From CAYVIB01 sp964451365 (GTDB lineage: Bacteria; Pseudomonadota; Gammaproteobacteria; Pseudomonadales; Cellvibrionaceae), in contig CAYVIB010000018.1 of the NCBI GenBank assembly GCA_964451365.1, forward strand, positions 1-64,000: a stretch of DNA of 64,000 nucleotides. The letters are read 5' to 3'. The notes under the pieces were generated by a model that was given only the letters and a program-made list of their open reading frames with translations, was not told where the DNA came from and ran no database searches. A program made the translations under genes and the position numbers. Below, piece by piece: positions 63,603 through 64,000 of this stretch (positions are counted from its first letter, which is position 1; every line of letters starts with the position of its first letter).

Positions 63603-64000
63603 CCCCTTTCATATTGATGGTTTTGTTTCCATGCGTGGACAGGTATTCGGCCAGATTACCGCTCCATTCCTGCAGCGAAAAATCTGTCCGGAAGCCAAAT
63701 TTTTTGTAGAAGGGGCCCGGGTGCGCGTCTTTCTTTCTAGTGGCCGACAAATCGATTTCCCGGAAGCCGAATTTCATCGCCATCACCGCCGCGACGTGCA
63801 ATAAAATTGCCCCCAAACCGGCTACCCGTTGGTCCGGCGGCACTTTGGCTGTGTTTATATTAGTCAGGTAGAATCCCCTGTCTTTATAACTGACGACATT
63901 CAGGTCACCTACTTGCGTGTCGCCCTGGATCGCGGTGAAGTCGGCGCTCCAGTTGCCTGGGTCGGTAAGGTCGAACGTGCCGACGATTACGACATTAATG
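63520..64000 (-). CDS. GNAT-like acetyltransferase C-terminus, cut by the window edge
   Basis: An open frame running from the right edge to a stop at 63520; the 5' end is outside. The segment RVAGLGAILLHVAAVMAMKFG resembles the acetyl-CoA-binding motif A of GNAT proteins (two parts shown), and FYKKFGFRTD fits motif B. Before it GFYLTNINTAKVPPDQ reads like the preceding strand. The tail after the domain (SLQEWSGNLAEYL ... WQFSQWRAQQ) is unfamiliar. Function is unknown. Confidence 0.55.
   Translation of the reverse strand, partial: INVVIVGTFDLTDPGNWSADFTAIQGDTQVGDLNVVSYKDRGFYLTNINTAKVPPDQRVAGLGAILLHVAAVMAMKFGFREIDLSATRKKDAHPGPFYKKFGFRTDFSLQEWSGNLAEYLSTHGNKTINMKGDAQTVADQTGQYATGKNWQFSQWRAQQ

Overview
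The window looks like chromosomal DNA of a plant-polysaccharide-degrading gammaproteobacterium, most likely a member of the Cellvibrionaceae (Cellvibrio/Saccharophagus/Teredinibacter type). The assignment rests on secreted glycoside hydrolases joined by poly-serine linkers to CBM2 and CBM10 modules, on the Pseudomonas-like gshB-tonB-yqgE-ruvX / pilGHIJK-chpABC arrangement, and on the hslO-hslR-yrfG / nudE-cysQ block. No rRNA, tRNA, CRISPR array or prophage was recognised.

Layout. 75-3065 (minus): gshB, a tonB-like gene, yqgE and ruvX in one operon. 3323-16208 (plus): the complete Pil-Chp chemosensory system for type IV pili (pilG, pilH, pilI, pilJ, pilK, chpA, chpB, chpC), followed by a Frag1/DRAM/Sfk1-like membrane protein. 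17121-20515: the redox chaperone Hsp33, Hsp15 and the YrfG phosphatase (minus), divergent from nudE-cysQ (plus). 20516-29488: mixed housekeeping and envelope genes: a small coiled-coil protein, a fatty acid hydroxylase, a DEDD exonuclease, a YihY-type membrane protein, an SDR, an ECF sigma factor with a 4-TM partner and a translationally coupled leader ORF, a PHP phosphatase, and a lipid kinase/PAP2 phosphatase operon containing a DUF1206 remnant. 29601-32531: a multi-domain GH10 xylanase. 32.7-33.0 kb: a decayed LytTR gene. 33214-35542: a two-subunit GMC/gluconate-dehydrogenase-like enzyme. 35605-35811: a MITE-like element with perfect 19-bp terminal inverted repeats and an 11-bp target duplication.

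35840-42691 (minus) is the most striking region. Three overlapping genes all encode c-di-GMP enzymes: a diguanylate cyclase whose periplasmic domain carries three CBM10-like cysteine modules, a paralogous cyclase without them, and a large beta-propeller/Y_Y_Y sensor with degenerate GGDEF and intact-looking EAL domains. It may link sensing of plant-wall carbohydrate to attachment. Next come an S33-type peptidase, a LytS/LytTR two-component pair, an M48 metalloprotease lipoprotein, a frameshifted DUF6635-like gene, an MFS transporter, a small outer-membrane barrel, and an RND efflux pair with a DUF4097-like gene. The right end holds a DUF962 protein, a secreted CBM2 beta-propeller protein, a CBM2-CBM10-GH5 endoglucanase, and at the edge a partial GNAT-like gene beside a possible beta-1,3-glucanase fragment.

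Together the window combines surface motility (Chp, TonB, c-di-GMP) with plant cell wall attack (GH10, GH5, CBM proteins), as expected for a bacterium that lives attached to plant material.
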